A DNA stretch of 38,005 nucleotides from an uncultured bacterium (lineage in GTDB: Bacteria > Bacillota_I > Bacilli_A > RF39 > UBA660), in the NCBI GenBank assembly GCA_959020415.1, contig CAUERX010000012.1, positions 1-38,005 on the forward strand. Reading direction: 5' to 3'. Of this stretch, positions 1 to 7,510 are shown piece after piece (within the stretch, counting starts at the first letter, position 1; each line of letters opens with the position of its first letter). The notes under the pieces are model-generated. The model searched no databases and was not told the DNA's origin. It saw nothing but the letters and a program-made list of their open reading frames with translations. The position numbers were made by a program, and so were the translations under genes.

Positions 1-15
1 ACACTTTTTATTATA

Positions 16-32
16 CCCCCCCCCCCCCCCCC
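16..32. repeat. 17-nt poly-C homopolymer tract
   Basis: An uninterrupted run of 17 C (17 G on the minus strand) lies in otherwise very AT-rich intergenic DNA, downstream of the RNase J gene's terminators. No gene can be assigned on its left because the window ends. It could be a slippage-prone tract or an assembly or sequencing artefact. Confidence 0.9.
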
Positions 33-62
33 TATTGTCAACTATTTCAACTCAAAATTCGC

Positions 63-94
63 AAAAAAACTTTAGTTATTTTTTTAACTAAAGT
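63..94 (-). terminator. second intrinsic terminator after the RNase J gene
   Basis: A perfect 10-bp inverted repeat (69-78 with 85-94, 6-nt loop) is followed on the minus strand by seven T. It backs up the terminator that overlaps the stop codon just upstream. Confidence 0.75.
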
Positions 95-104
95 TCAGGT
101 GGGT

Positions 105-128
105 CAAAAAAAGAGGCTTTACACCTCT
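105..128 (-). terminator. intrinsic terminator overlapping the RNase J stop codon
   Basis: A 5-bp GC-rich stem (AGAGG with CCTCT, 112-116 and 124-128) whose loop contains the TAA stop is followed on the minus strand by seven T. Confidence 0.75.
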
Positions 129-1765
129 CCAATTACGATTAATACCATTGGTTTGCATTCAGTTTGTTCATAAAAGTATTTACCAATTTTATCTCTAATT
201 CCAGATTTTATTTTGGCAAAATCAATATAATTTGATTTCGTGTTTGATTTTATAACCGCTAGTGAAATCTTTTCAGCTTCTTTAATTAAATCAATATTAT
301 CTTTAACAAATATGAAGCCTCTTGTTAAAACCTCAGGTCCAGCAAGAACTTCTTTTGTTTTCTTATCTAAAGTAGCTGTAATAATAACAATTCCGTTATC
401 GCTTAAAAGTTCTCGATCTTTTAAGACTAACTCTCCAACATCACCAGCAGCAAGTCCGTCAATTAAAATATCATCAACTGGGACTTTGAAGCCATTATCG
501 ACTAATTGTCCATTTTCAAAGTAAGCTACTTCACCATTTAATCTTAATAAGATATTTTCTTCAGCTATACCAACTCTTTTTGCAATATTAGCATTAGCTA
601 CTTGGTGACGATATTCACCGATTACTGGCATATAGTACTTTGGCTGCATAAGGTCAATTATCAACATTAGATCTTCACTTGAAGCATGGTGTGATGGAAA
701 TGTCTTGCGTGAAAGTTCAATAACGTCTGCACCTATTCTAGCAATGTTGTCTTGAATTTTAGTAGCAGTATGCTCCATTCCGTCATAAACAGGTGACGCG
801 AATACAACTGTATCTTCTGGAGTTATAGTAATAAATTTATCATAACCTCTGATGATTCTTTGTAAATTTGAGAAAGGTTTTTCTCTTTCATCAGAAACTA
901 AAATTACAACCTTCTCATCATTAACATGGTGAATAGAAGATATGCGTTTTTTATCAAAATTGATATATTTCATATCAATGGCTTTTAGAATAACGCCTTC
1001 TAATCTTTTCCCCATAATAACAACTTTACGGTCAGTCTCCATGATTTCATTAAATAATTCTTGAATACGATATAACTGTGCTTGATATATATTATACAAA
1101 ATACGCCCTTCATGACGATTTAAGATTTCACGAATTTTTCCATTTGTACGATGGTTTGGTGAGGTAAATCCTCGTTTGTCCGCATATAATGATTCACTTA
1201 ATAAACATAAAACACCTTGTTTACCAACATAAGCTAACTTACCAATATCTGTTTTATAAGCCCCTAACATAGTTGGGTCAAAAACAAAGTTTCCAGTATA
1301 GAAAATTGCTCCATCTGGTGTATATAAAACATAGCCAACAGCATCTGGTACTGTATGAGTTAAAGATATTGGAAATATACTATTTTGCCCGAATTTAATT
1401 TTCTTGTGAGGTTTGATTTCTACTAAACTTTCTAAGCTTAGTTTATCAGTTTCAAACTCCTCTTTAATTATTTCTAACGTAAATTTAGTCGCATATATTT
1501 TTAAATTTGGTAAATCTTTAATGATATCACATAAAGCGCCCATATGTTCATCGTGACCATGGGTAATAAATATCCCTTTTATTCTGTCCGAATTTTCTTT
1601 GATATAATCGTAATTAGGAATAATATAATCTACTCCTAGCATTTTGTCATCGGCGTATTTTAATCCAGCATCGAAGATGAATACATCTTTGTCAACTTCA
1701 ACTACATACATGTTTTTCCCGGATTCATTTTGCCCGCCTAAAGCAAATATTTTTATTTTACTCAT
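119..1765 (-). CDS. rnj: RNase J family metallo-beta-lactamase protein with degenerate active site
   Basis: 548 aa, the usual length for RNase J, the 5'-3' exonuclease/endonuclease that matures and degrades RNA in Bacillota. The beta-lactamase core, beta-CASP domain and C-terminal domain follow one another along the whole length. Three of the seven expected metal ligands are replaced. The HxHxDH motif is HGHDEH (E73 for Asp), the TGDF motif is TGNF (N159 for Asp), and the PVHGEYR motif is PVIGEYR (I382 for His). H69, H71, H74 and H137 remain, and H360 of the SHH motif is also present. The SSPIPGNE loop is changed to ASPVYDGME. By analogy with the weakly active RNase J2 of B. subtilis and S. 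aureus, this is probably a structural or partner subunit, with an active J1 elsewhere. An AAGGAG site precedes the ATG start. Monocistronic, with two terminators after it. Confidence 0.9.
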   Translation of the reverse strand: MSKIKIFALGGQNESGKNMYVVEVDKDVFIFDAGLKYADDKMLGVDYIIPNYDYIKENSDRIKGIFITHGHDEHMGALCDIIKDLPNLKIYATKFTLEIIKEEFETDKLSLESLVEIKPHKKIKFGQNSIFPISLTHTVPDAVGYVLYTPDGAIFYTGNFVFDPTMLGAYKTDIGKLAYVGKQGVLCLLSESLYADKRGFTSPNHRTNGKIREILNRHEGRILYNIYQAQLYRIQELFNEIMETDRKVVIMGKRLEGVILKAIDMKYINFDKKRISSIHHVNDEKVVILVSDEREKPFSNLQRIIRGYDKFITITPEDTVVFASPVYDGMEHTATKIQDNIARIGADVIELSRKTFPSHHASSEDLMLIIDLMQPKYYMPVIGEYRHQVANANIAKRVGIAEENILLRLNGEVAYFENGQLVDNGFKVPVDDILIDGLAAGDVGELVLKDRELLSDNGIVIITATLDKKTKEVLAGPEVLTRGFIFVKDNIDLIKEAEKISLAVIKSNTKSNYIDFAKIKSGIRDKIGKYFYEQTECKPMVLIVIGEV

Positions 1766-1801
1766 TTTTTCTCCTTTCTTCGTTAAATAAAAGCCTTAAC
1801 A

Positions 1802-1830
1802 ATTATATCAAAAATATATTAAAAAAGCAA
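1802..1830 (-). promoter_or_regulatory. promoter for the RNase J gene
   Basis: On the minus strand, TTGCTT (1825-1830), a 17-nt spacer and TATAAT (1802-1807), the latter preceded by TGA as an extended -10. The -35 overlaps the 3' arm and U-tract of the upstream kinase gene's terminator. Confidence 0.6.
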
Positions 1831-1844
1831 ACTTAATTGTTTGC
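1821..1844 (-). terminator. intrinsic terminator of the lipid kinase gene
   Basis: GCAAAC/GTTTGC 6-bp stem with a 6-nt loop (1827-1844), directly after the TAG stop, followed on the minus strand by six T. Confidence 0.8.
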
Positions 1845-2768
1845 CTAATCTTTATTAACAAATATTTTATCTAGCTCTTTAGTTGGAAGTAACATTTTAA
1901 CATCTTTAATAATATTTATTTCAAATTCTCGTTTTTTAGATTTGAATTTTTCGCCATCAATACACCAACTTTTTTTAGGTTCTTCTTTTAATTTGATTTT
2001 TAAATTATCAGTGCGGTAAAAATAAAATCCTGGAACTTTAGTAATATCGCTGGTTTTAACCATGTAAAGTGATTTTATAATATCTTTTTTACTAGTTATG
2101 TTGGTCATTAAAACTTCAAATTTATTATCATCCATTTTAACATCATTAAAAACATCAATGCCCCCCATTCTGGTAGCATTACAAATTAATACAAATGAAT
2201 ATAAGCCCCTATATGTTTCACCATTACAGGTATATTCCATTTCAAATAAATGCGTCTTTCGATTAAATGATTTTAAAGCATTAATTAAATAAGCGAGATA
2301 CCCAAGATTTTTCTTTAAATTTCTTGGTGTATCGTATGCAACATCGGTGAATTTTCCAAGACCTGCAACATAGACAAATGGTTGATTATTTATTTGACAA
2401 ACATCGATGCCTTTAACTTTTCCATCTAAAACCATTTTTAAATTTGTAACAGGATTTTTCCCCATTCCAAACATGGCACCTATATCATTAGTTGTTCCAA
2501 GGGGGATATGTGATAACAGTAATCTCTTTTTTCTTTTAATGTTGCCACTAACAACTTCATTGAAGGTTCCATCGCCACCTAAAGAAATAACTAAATCTGT
2601 TTCATCAGGAAGGTCCTTAACAATTTTTTTAGCATGGCCTCCGTATTTAGTATATATTACTTCTACTTCATAGTTTCTTTGCTTTAAAATTGTTTGAAAC
2701 TTATCAATCAATTCTCGTTTATTATTATGACCGCTATTGGGATTACAGATAATGACGCATTTTTCCAT
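1845..2768 (-). CDS. diacylglycerol kinase family (YegS/DgkB-like) lipid kinase
   Basis: 307 aa from the chosen ATG. The diacylglycerol kinase catalytic domain is recognised by CNPNSG (residues 8-13) and the nucleotide-binding GGDGTFNEV (64-72), followed by the beta-sandwich C-terminal half with the CIDGE motif typical of DgkB/YegS. It probably phosphorylates diacylglycerol to phosphatidate for phospholipid recycling at the inner face of the membrane; the exact lipid cannot be read from sequence. A TTG codon four residues upstream (2780) is in frame, but the GGTGA ribosome binding site sits 5 nt before the ATG at 2768, so the ATG is preferred. It has its own promoter and terminator, so it is monocistronic although it follows sufS. 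Confidence 0.88.
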   Translation of the reverse strand: MEKCVIICNPNSGHNNKRELIDKFQTILKQRNYEVEVIYTKYGGHAKKIVKDLPDETDLVISLGGDGTFNEVVSGNIKRKKRLLLSHIPLGTTNDIGAMFGMGKNPVTNLKMVLDGKVKGIDVCQINNQPFVYVAGLGKFTDVAYDTPRNLKKNLGYLAYLINALKSFNRKTHLFEMEYTCNGETYRGLYSFVLICNATRMGGIDVFNDVKMDDNKFEVLMTNITSKKDIIKSLYMVKTSDITKVPGFYFYRTDNLKIKLKEEPKKSWCIDGEKFKSKKREFEINIIKDVKMLLPTKELDKIFVNKD

Positions 2769-2784
2769 TTCAATCACCAACTAC

Positions 2785-2813
2785 ATTATATATTAATTTC
2801 CCTTTTTATTCAA
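2785..2813 (-). promoter_or_regulatory. promoter for the lipid kinase gene
   Basis: On the minus strand, TTGAAT (2808-2813), a 17-nt spacer and a perfect TATAAT (2785-2790). It begins at the end of the sufS terminator U-tract. Confidence 0.65.
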
Positions 2814-2839
2814 GAAAAAAAACTGTTTTTGACAGTTTT
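2812..2839 (-). terminator. intrinsic terminator of the suf operon
   Basis: AAAACTG/CAGTTTT 7-bp stem (2819-2825 with 2833-2839), 7 nt past the sufS stop, continuing into T residues on the minus strand. Confidence 0.75.
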
Positions 2840-2846
2840 CACTTGT

Positions 2847-4040
2847 TTAAATAATTTCATTTTTAATGTTTGGATTTTTCAATGCTTCAATTAATTTATC
2901 AATTTCTTCTTTACTATTGTAAAAGTATAAACTAATGCGACAAGTATTTTTTATATGAAGTTCATCTTTTAAAATTTTAGCGCAGTGGTTACCGGCTCTT
3001 GTACAAATATTATATTTATCTAAATAAATTGATAGATCTTGCGGGAAAATATTTTCATAATTAATGGTCACTATTCCACTTTCGCTAGTCGCATTATAAA
3101 TGGTAACTTCAGGAATTTCTTCTAATCTTTGAACAAGGTAGGTTTTTAATTCGTGTTCTTCCTTTTGAATGTTTTCAAATCCTATTTTTTGTAAATATTC
3201 AATAATGTAACCAAAGCCAATAACTCCAGCAATATTTGGTGTTCCACCTTCTAGTCTTTCAGGCATATCTTTGTATCTTCTAAAACCATCGTTATTAAAT
3301 TCAGCATTCATTCCGCCTCCAAAAATAATTGGTTTTAAGTCTTTAAGCAATTCTTTTTTACCATAGATAATACCAACGCCTGTAGGACCACACATTTTAT
3401 GGGCTGAGAAAACGAGAAAATCAACATCTAAATCTTGAACGTCAACCTTCATATGAGGAACACTTTGGGCACCATCGTCAACAACTAAAATCCCATGTGC
3501 ATGAGCGTATTCAGTAATTTCTTTAATCGGCCTAATATCGCCAACAACATTAGTTATATGAGCTAAAGAAATAACTTTGGTATTTGGTGTAATTGCTTTA
3601 ATTACGTTTTCCATTGTGACTTTGTGATCACCAGTTAATTCAATATAATTAACTTTTATGCCAATTTGGTCACTTAGTTCAAACCAAGGTAAGACATTGG
3701 CAGCATGTTCACTTTTAGTAATTAATACTTCATCCCCAACTTTAAGATAATCCTTAAAGTAACCAAAAATAATTTTATTTAAAGAATCGGTAGCTCCACT
3801 AGTAAAAGCAATTTCATCTGCTTCTTTAGCATTTATAAGATTTTTAACTAATTCTCTAGTGTTTTCATAAGCTGCGCTTGCTTTAATACTTAAAGTATAA
3901 TCTCCGCGGTGGGCGTTTGAACTATAATAATTATAGTAATCACTGGTAGCTTCGCCTAAAATTTTGGGTTTTAAAGTAGTAGCCCCATTGTCAAAATAAA
4001 TAATGCCTGTGTCTAATATCTTGAAATCTTCACGGTTCAT
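2847..4040 (-). CDS. sufS: cysteine desulfurase SufS
   Basis: 397 aa PLP-dependent fold-type I enzyme that removes sulfur from L-cysteine as an enzyme-bound persulfide for Fe-S cluster assembly. The PLP lysine is K215 in SAHK, and the group II active-site cysteine is C353 in RAGNHCA, which marks SufS rather than IscS. It is the last gene of the sufC-sufD-sufS operon. A GGAGGTG site lies within the sufD tail and the two genes are 3 nt apart. No SufU sulfur-transfer gene follows it, unlike the usual Bacillota order sufCDSUB; the next gene is a separately promoted lipid kinase. A second, group I desulfurase is encoded at 15626-16738. Confidence 0.95.
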   Translation of the reverse strand: MNREDFKILDTGIIYFDNGATTLKPKILGEATSDYYNYYSSNAHRGDYTLSIKASAAYENTRELVKNLINAKEADEIAFTSGATDSLNKIIFGYFKDYLKVGDEVLITKSEHAANVLPWFELSDQIGIKVNYIELTGDHKVTMENVIKAITPNTKVISLAHITNVVGDIRPIKEITEYAHAHGILVVDDGAQSVPHMKVDVQDLDVDFLVFSAHKMCGPTGVGIIYGKKELLKDLKPIIFGGGMNAEFNNDGFRRYKDMPERLEGGTPNIAGVIGFGYIIEYLQKIGFENIQKEEHELKTYLVQRLEEIPEVTIYNATSESGIVTINYENIFPQDLSIYLDKYNICTRAGNHCAKILKDELHIKNTCRISLYFYNSKEEIDKLIEALKNPNIKNEII

Positions 4041-4043
4041 TTT

Positions 4044-4835
4044 TCACCTCCAATATTTTTCAATTATTTTTTCCATTTCGGTATGGTCAGTTAACTTTTG
4101 CATAAGGAATCCCTTAATAAGTAAACTTTCGGCATCTTTTTCACTAATGCCACGACTTTTTAGGTAAAACATTTCTTCGTCTTTGCACTTACCAATGTGG
4201 GCACTATGATTAGCGACAACATCATTTTCGTCAATGAAAAGATTTGGATGAATTTCACAATTGTTATTTGTTAAATTAATTATACGATTATTTTGATTTA
4301 ATACACAGTTTATTTTATTTTTAGGAACAAAACCGGAAACAGCAAATTTTAAAGTGCCATCTTTTATATTAACACCATGATTTATAATATTGCTTTCAGT
4401 ATTTGGAAAATTATGATAAACCATCAAATCATATTTTTCATCGTTCTTGCTTATAGTCTTTAGTGTATAGTTAACTTTTGTGTTTTCGCCATTTAGATTA
4501 AAAATTAGTAATTCCTTAATTGAATTGACATCATTTATTTTAGTAATATTTAATTCGGTATTTTCTGATTGATAAAATTTGTAACCAAGTTTATAATTAC
4601 CTTCTTTTTTTATTTCAGTAAGATTACATTTAGTATTAGGCTCTAGATTAATATAAATATCTAATTTTATTTCATTAGTAGCGGTATGTTCAATAACTAA
4701 ATCGGTTGTTGCTAGAATTTTAATTTTTAAAATTTTTACATCTAGAAAGTTTTGCTTATCAAATGAGGTTAATTCTATTTTGTCATCAAGGCTTTTTTCG
4801 ATGATTTCACCATGACCTAATATTATCTTATTCAT
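4044..4835 (-). CDS. sufD: short SufD/SufB-family Fe-S scaffold protein
   Basis: 263 aa, clearly shorter than typical SufD or SufB (over 400 aa). The C-terminal half carries the family core: a conserved stretch around IHPNLFIDENDV (about 196-207), then ANHSAHIG and FYLKSRGI, ending in a helical LLIKGF segment. The histidine in NHSAHIG matches the conserved SufD histidine, and the SufB cysteine at the corresponding place is absent, so it is called SufD-like. The N-terminal part is a reduced beta-helix. It probably partners SufC in a scaffold complex. It starts inside sufC (8-nt overlap) and stops 3 nt before sufS, so translation is coupled. No SufB is encoded in this window. Whether this protein homodimerises or pairs with a SufB from another locus cannot be told. 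Confidence 0.82.
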   Translation of the reverse strand: MNKIILGHGEIIEKSLDDKIELTSFDKQNFLDVKILKIKILATTDLVIEHTATNEIKLDIYINLEPNTKCNLTEIKKEGNYKLGYKFYQSENTELNITKINDVNSIKELLIFNLNGENTKVNYTLKTISKNDEKYDLMVYHNFPNTESNIINHGVNIKDGTLKFAVSGFVPKNKINCVLNQNNRIINLTNNNCEIHPNLFIDENDVVANHSAHIGKCKDEEMFYLKSRGISEKDAESLLIKGFLMQKLTDHTEMEKIIEKYWR

Positions 4836-5601
4836 CTTTAACGTTTTCCTTTATAACACTAGTACTAGTTTCTTGAATTTTATCATATCCTTCTTCTTCA
4901 ATAATCTTTACTAAAGAAGCGTCGCCACTTTTAATGATTTTACCATTTTCCATAACGTGAACAAAGTCTGGCTTAATATAATCAAGTAATCTTTGATAAT
5001 GAGTAACTAATAAAATAGCTGGATTTTCTTCCTTAAAATAGTCCATTACGCTATTCCCAACTATTTTTAGACTATCAACATCGAGGCCTGAATCTATTTC
5101 ATCTAACATGACAACTTTGGGCTTTAAGATATGCATTTGTAAAATTTCATTCTTTTTGCGTTCACCACCGGAAAAGCCTTCGTTAATTCCGCGATGAATC
5201 ATTTCTGGATTCATTTTTAAATTGGCTACTTCCTTATCTAGAGTTTTAATAAAACTAAATAGTTTAAAATTATCATCTTTTGCTCTTAAAGCGGTTCTTA
5301 AGAAATCAGCATTACTTACACCTTCAATTTCCATTGGCATCTGCATACCTAGAAAAATTCCTAGTCTCGCTCTTTCGTCAACCTTTAAATCATTTATTTT
5401 AGTATCGTTAAAATAAATATCACCTTTTGTTATTTTATAGTTAGGATCTCCCATTATTACTTTTGTTAAGGTTGATTTACCAGTGCCATTTGGTCCCATA
5501 ATAGCATGAATTTCTCCTGATTTTATTTCTAAACTAAAATCATTTAAAATTATTTTATTGTTAACTTTTGCCGTTAAATTATTTATTTTTAATATATTCA
5601 T
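4828..5601 (-). CDS. sufC: Fe-S assembly ATPase SufC
   Basis: 257 aa ABC-type cytosolic ATPase without membrane segments. Walker A is GPNGTGKST (36-44), the signature is FSGGE (143-147) with the SufC-specific basic ERKKNE extension, and Walker B is MLDEIDSGLD (165-174). SufC drives conformational change of the SufBD scaffold during cluster building. A GTG three codons upstream (5610) is possible, but the AGGTGA site is 5 nt before the ATG at 5601. It is the first gene of the sufC-sufD-sufS operon. Confidence 0.93.
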   Translation of the reverse strand: MNILKINNLTAKVNNKIILNDFSLEIKSGEIHAIMGPNGTGKSTLTKVIMGDPNYKITKGDIYFNDTKINDLKVDERARLGIFLGMQMPMEIEGVSNADFLRTALRAKDDNFKLFSFIKTLDKEVANLKMNPEMIHRGINEGFSGGERKKNEILQMHILKPKVVMLDEIDSGLDVDSLKIVGNSVMDYFKEENPAILLVTHYQRLLDYIKPDFVHVMENGKIIKSGDASLVKIIEEEGYDKIQETSTSVIKENVKDE

Positions 5602-5642
5602 ATTTATCACCTACTAGTTATTTTATCATTTTTTTAGTCTTT

Positions 5643-5670
5643 TTAATATGCTTTTGTATAAAAATGACAA
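5643..5670 (-). promoter_or_regulatory. probable promoter of sufCDS
   Basis: On the minus strand, TTGTCA (5665-5670), a 16-nt spacer and TATTAA (5643-5648), about 40 nt before the sufC start. A TGATAAAAT extended -10 nearer the gene is an alternative. Confidence 0.4.
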
Positions 5671-5691
5671 AATATTACCAATATATTAATA

Positions 5692-5737
5692 GAATATTCC
5701 GCAGATATTCACGTGAAAGAGCTTAAGCTCTTTTTTT
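5692..5737 (+). terminator. plus-strand double hairpin ending in an intrinsic terminator
   Basis: An 8-bp palindromic stem (AAAGAGCT/AGCTCTTT, 5716-5733) runs into seven T on the plus strand. It is preceded by a GAATAT/ATATTC hairpin (5692-5710). No plus-strand gene lies upstream within the window except antisense to suf, so it either stops transcription heading out of the suf region or ends a very short RNA. Confidence 0.6.
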
Positions 5738-5754
5738 GTTTTGAACTTAGTAAA

Positions 5755-5783
5755 TTGACAAATCAAGGGAGTTGTGTTATTCT
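5755..5783 (+). promoter_or_regulatory. strong promoter for the Clp-like ATPase gene
   Basis: Perfect TTGACA (5755-5760), 17-nt spacer and TATTCT (5778-5783). The first start codon with a good ribosome binding site is at 5820. Confidence 0.75.
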
Positions 5784-5819
5784 ATATCGATATTAATTCA
5801 TCGAAAAGGAGAAAATTAT

Positions 5820-5939
5820 ATGGGTTGTACTTTAAACGATCTACCATCAGAAACAAAAGAAATCGTTTTAAAAGCAATGGAGATATATTCATCAATGGAA
5901 AATGAAAAACATTTCGCGTATGCCTCATATGCCTATTAG
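5820..5939 (+). CDS. 5' fragment of the Clp-like ATPase (first helix of the N domain)
   Basis: A 39-aa reading frame with a clear AAAGGAG site and the strong promoter at 5755. Its amphipathic sequence (LPSETKEIVLKAMEIYSSM) looks like the first helix of a Clp N-terminal domain, which the following ORF in the +1 frame lacks. It ends at a TAG at 5937-5939, 35 nt inside the next ORF. Removing one A from the A5 run at 5905-5909 would fuse the two. It is therefore probably the true start of the ATPase gene, separated by a frameshift mutation, a sequencing error or, less likely, recoding. A genuine small upstream ORF is the alternative. Confidence 0.55.
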   Translation: MGCTLNDLPSETKEIVLKAMEIYSSMENEKHFAYASYAY

Positions 5940-7422
5940 GCCAGCAGAAAGGATTTCTATAAATCAAAATGATAAAAGATGTGTCTCGCTTTTTTTAGCT
6001 AGTTTATTGGTTGATGGCGATGTTAAGAAAACAATGAATGATTGCGGTGTCTATGGTGATGATTTATTCGAATATTTAGGAATAGAGGAAAAAAATATTA
6101 AACCTTTATCGCAAAATGAATACGATGATTTGTTTTCTGATAAATTTAATATTTTACTAAACATATTAGTGGAATCACCAGAAACTAAAGAACTCACTAG
6201 CGAAGAATTTATTCCGGAATTAATTATAAGCTCTTTATGTTTTGGACATGTTTGTGGTTCTGATATTATAGATTGGTTTTATTACGATAATAAACTGGCG
6301 AGTATGGACGCTTGTTCCCATAGTTCGTTTAATAATTTAAGAAAAACTGCGAAACTGAAACTTGAAAAAATGGGAAAAGTTAAAAAACAAAATACCTCTA
6401 ATTCTATGAGTAGTAATTTGCCATGGTTATTTTCTTTAGATGAACAAAAGTCTAAAGAAGTTAATTTATTAGATAAATATGGGAATTATTTAACCGATAA
6501 GGAATTTGAGACAAATCCGGCAATTGGGCGTGAGCGCGAAATAACTAACTTAATGATTGCTCTACTTACACCTGACAAATCAGCTTTATTAGTTGGTGAG
6601 GCTGGAGTTGGTAAAACTGCAATTGTTGAGGGACTTGCTTATTTAATTAAAACTAAACAAGTACCTAAAGCTTTTACTAACCACAGGATAGTCAGCATAA
6701 ATACTTCAACAATTTTAAGTGGTTGTCAATTTGCTGGAATGTTTGAAGAACGAGTTGAAGCTATTATGGCAGAGCTTATAAAGGAACCAAACACTATTTT
6801 ATTTCTAGATGAAATACATAATGTTATAGGAGCCGGAACCGGATCTAAGCAGATTATGGACTTTGCTAATATTTTAAAACCTTATTTAGACCACGGGCAA
6901 ATAAAAATGATTGGGGCAACTACATGCGAGGAGTATGAAGAATATCTTTCAAAGGATAAAGCTTTTAAAAGAAGATTTGAAAAGATTAATATCACTGAAC
7001 CGGATGAGTTCGTTGTCACTGAAATTCTTCAAGGGACAATACCGAAACTAGAAAAAAATACTGGTATCGAATTTGGTTTTGACGAGGATGATACATCAAC
7101 AATACTTAGTCATTTGGTTAAAGCAACTGATAGAAAACATAGAGTTTATAATGATCAAATTAACAACCCTGATTTGGCTTTAACTTTACTAGAAAGATCT
7201 TTCGCAATTTCAGCTTTCTATGATTCTCAAAATGTTGAACCAGAATATCTTGCTTATTCAATTATGGATTGTGACCGATTATATAGTAGCGCCCGTAAAA
7301 GGCATGCAAATGCTTTGTTAGCAGACTTTGAACAGCCAAATCAGGCAATGGAAACCACTACTAAAACAGAAGAAAAACCGAAATGTAAAATTATTTCCTT
7401 TACTGATAGTTTAAAAAAATAA
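5902..7422 (+). CDS. Clp/Hsp100-type ATPase with a single AAA module, no D2
   Basis: 506 aa. A divergent Clp N-like helical region (about 20-130) and a linker are followed by a ClpA/B/C D1-type AAA module. It has the entry motif NPAIGRERE, Walker A GEAGVGKT (about 233-240), Walker B FLDEIH (D303, E304), sensor GATT, arginine-finger region RRFEK (357-361) and the AAA lid. It ends about 20 residues after a Lys-rich tail, with no second AAA domain and no ClpP-docking loop, so it differs from full-length ClpC/ClpB. It probably remodels a specific substrate; the substrate is unknown. The ATG at 5902 has no convincing ribosome binding site, which supports the idea that translation starts at 5820. 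Next on the same strand are a two-helix membrane protein and a HIT protein. Confidence 0.8.
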   Translation: MKNISRMPHMPIRPAERISINQNDKRCVSLFLASLLVDGDVKKTMNDCGVYGDDLFEYLGIEEKNIKPLSQNEYDDLFSDKFNILLNILVESPETKELTSEEFIPELIISSLCFGHVCGSDIIDWFYYDNKLASMDACSHSSFNNLRKTAKLKLEKMGKVKKQNTSNSMSSNLPWLFSLDEQKSKEVNLLDKYGNYLTDKEFETNPAIGREREITNLMIALLTPDKSALLVGEAGVGKTAIVEGLAYLIKTKQVPKAFTNHRIVSINTSTILSGCQFAGMFEERVEAIMAELIKEPNTILFLDEIHNVIGAGTGSKQIMDFANILKPYLDHGQIKMIGATTCEEYEEYLSKDKAFKRRFEKINITEPDEFVVTEILQGTIPKLEKNTGIEFGFDEDDTSTILSHLVKATDRKHRVYNDQINNPDLALTLLERSFAISAFYDSQNVEPEYLAYSIMDCDRLYSSARKRHANALLADFEQPNQAMETTTKTEEKPKCKIISFTDSLKK

Positions 7423-7463
7423 GTCTGAAGATTCAAAAAATAATTTTTAAATTTAAAAGAACA

Positions 7464-7493
7464 TAGACTCTTTTTTTGTTTTTATGATATACT
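7464..7493 (+). promoter_or_regulatory. promoter for the 7511 gene
   Basis: TAGACT (7464-7469), an 18-nt spacer and TATACT (7488-7493) with TGA before it as an extended -10. The leader would be only about 10 nt and contains the GGTGAT ribosome binding site. Confidence 0.5.
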
Positions 7494-7510
7494 TGTTATG
7501 GGTGATATAA

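Noticed and set aside
240..524. Plus-strand ORF inside the RNase J gene
   Set aside because: It is antisense to a conserved gene, has no family similarity and no ribosome binding site. The same applies to the other plus-strand ORFs inside minus-strand genes, such as 2407-2673, 10464-10679, 12084-12323, 31210-31422 and 35643-36026.
4040..4046. SufD-SufS fusion by read-through of the TGA separating them in frame
   Set aside because: The sufS ATG has its own GGAGGTG site and the family start; the in-frame arrangement follows from the short 3-nt gap.
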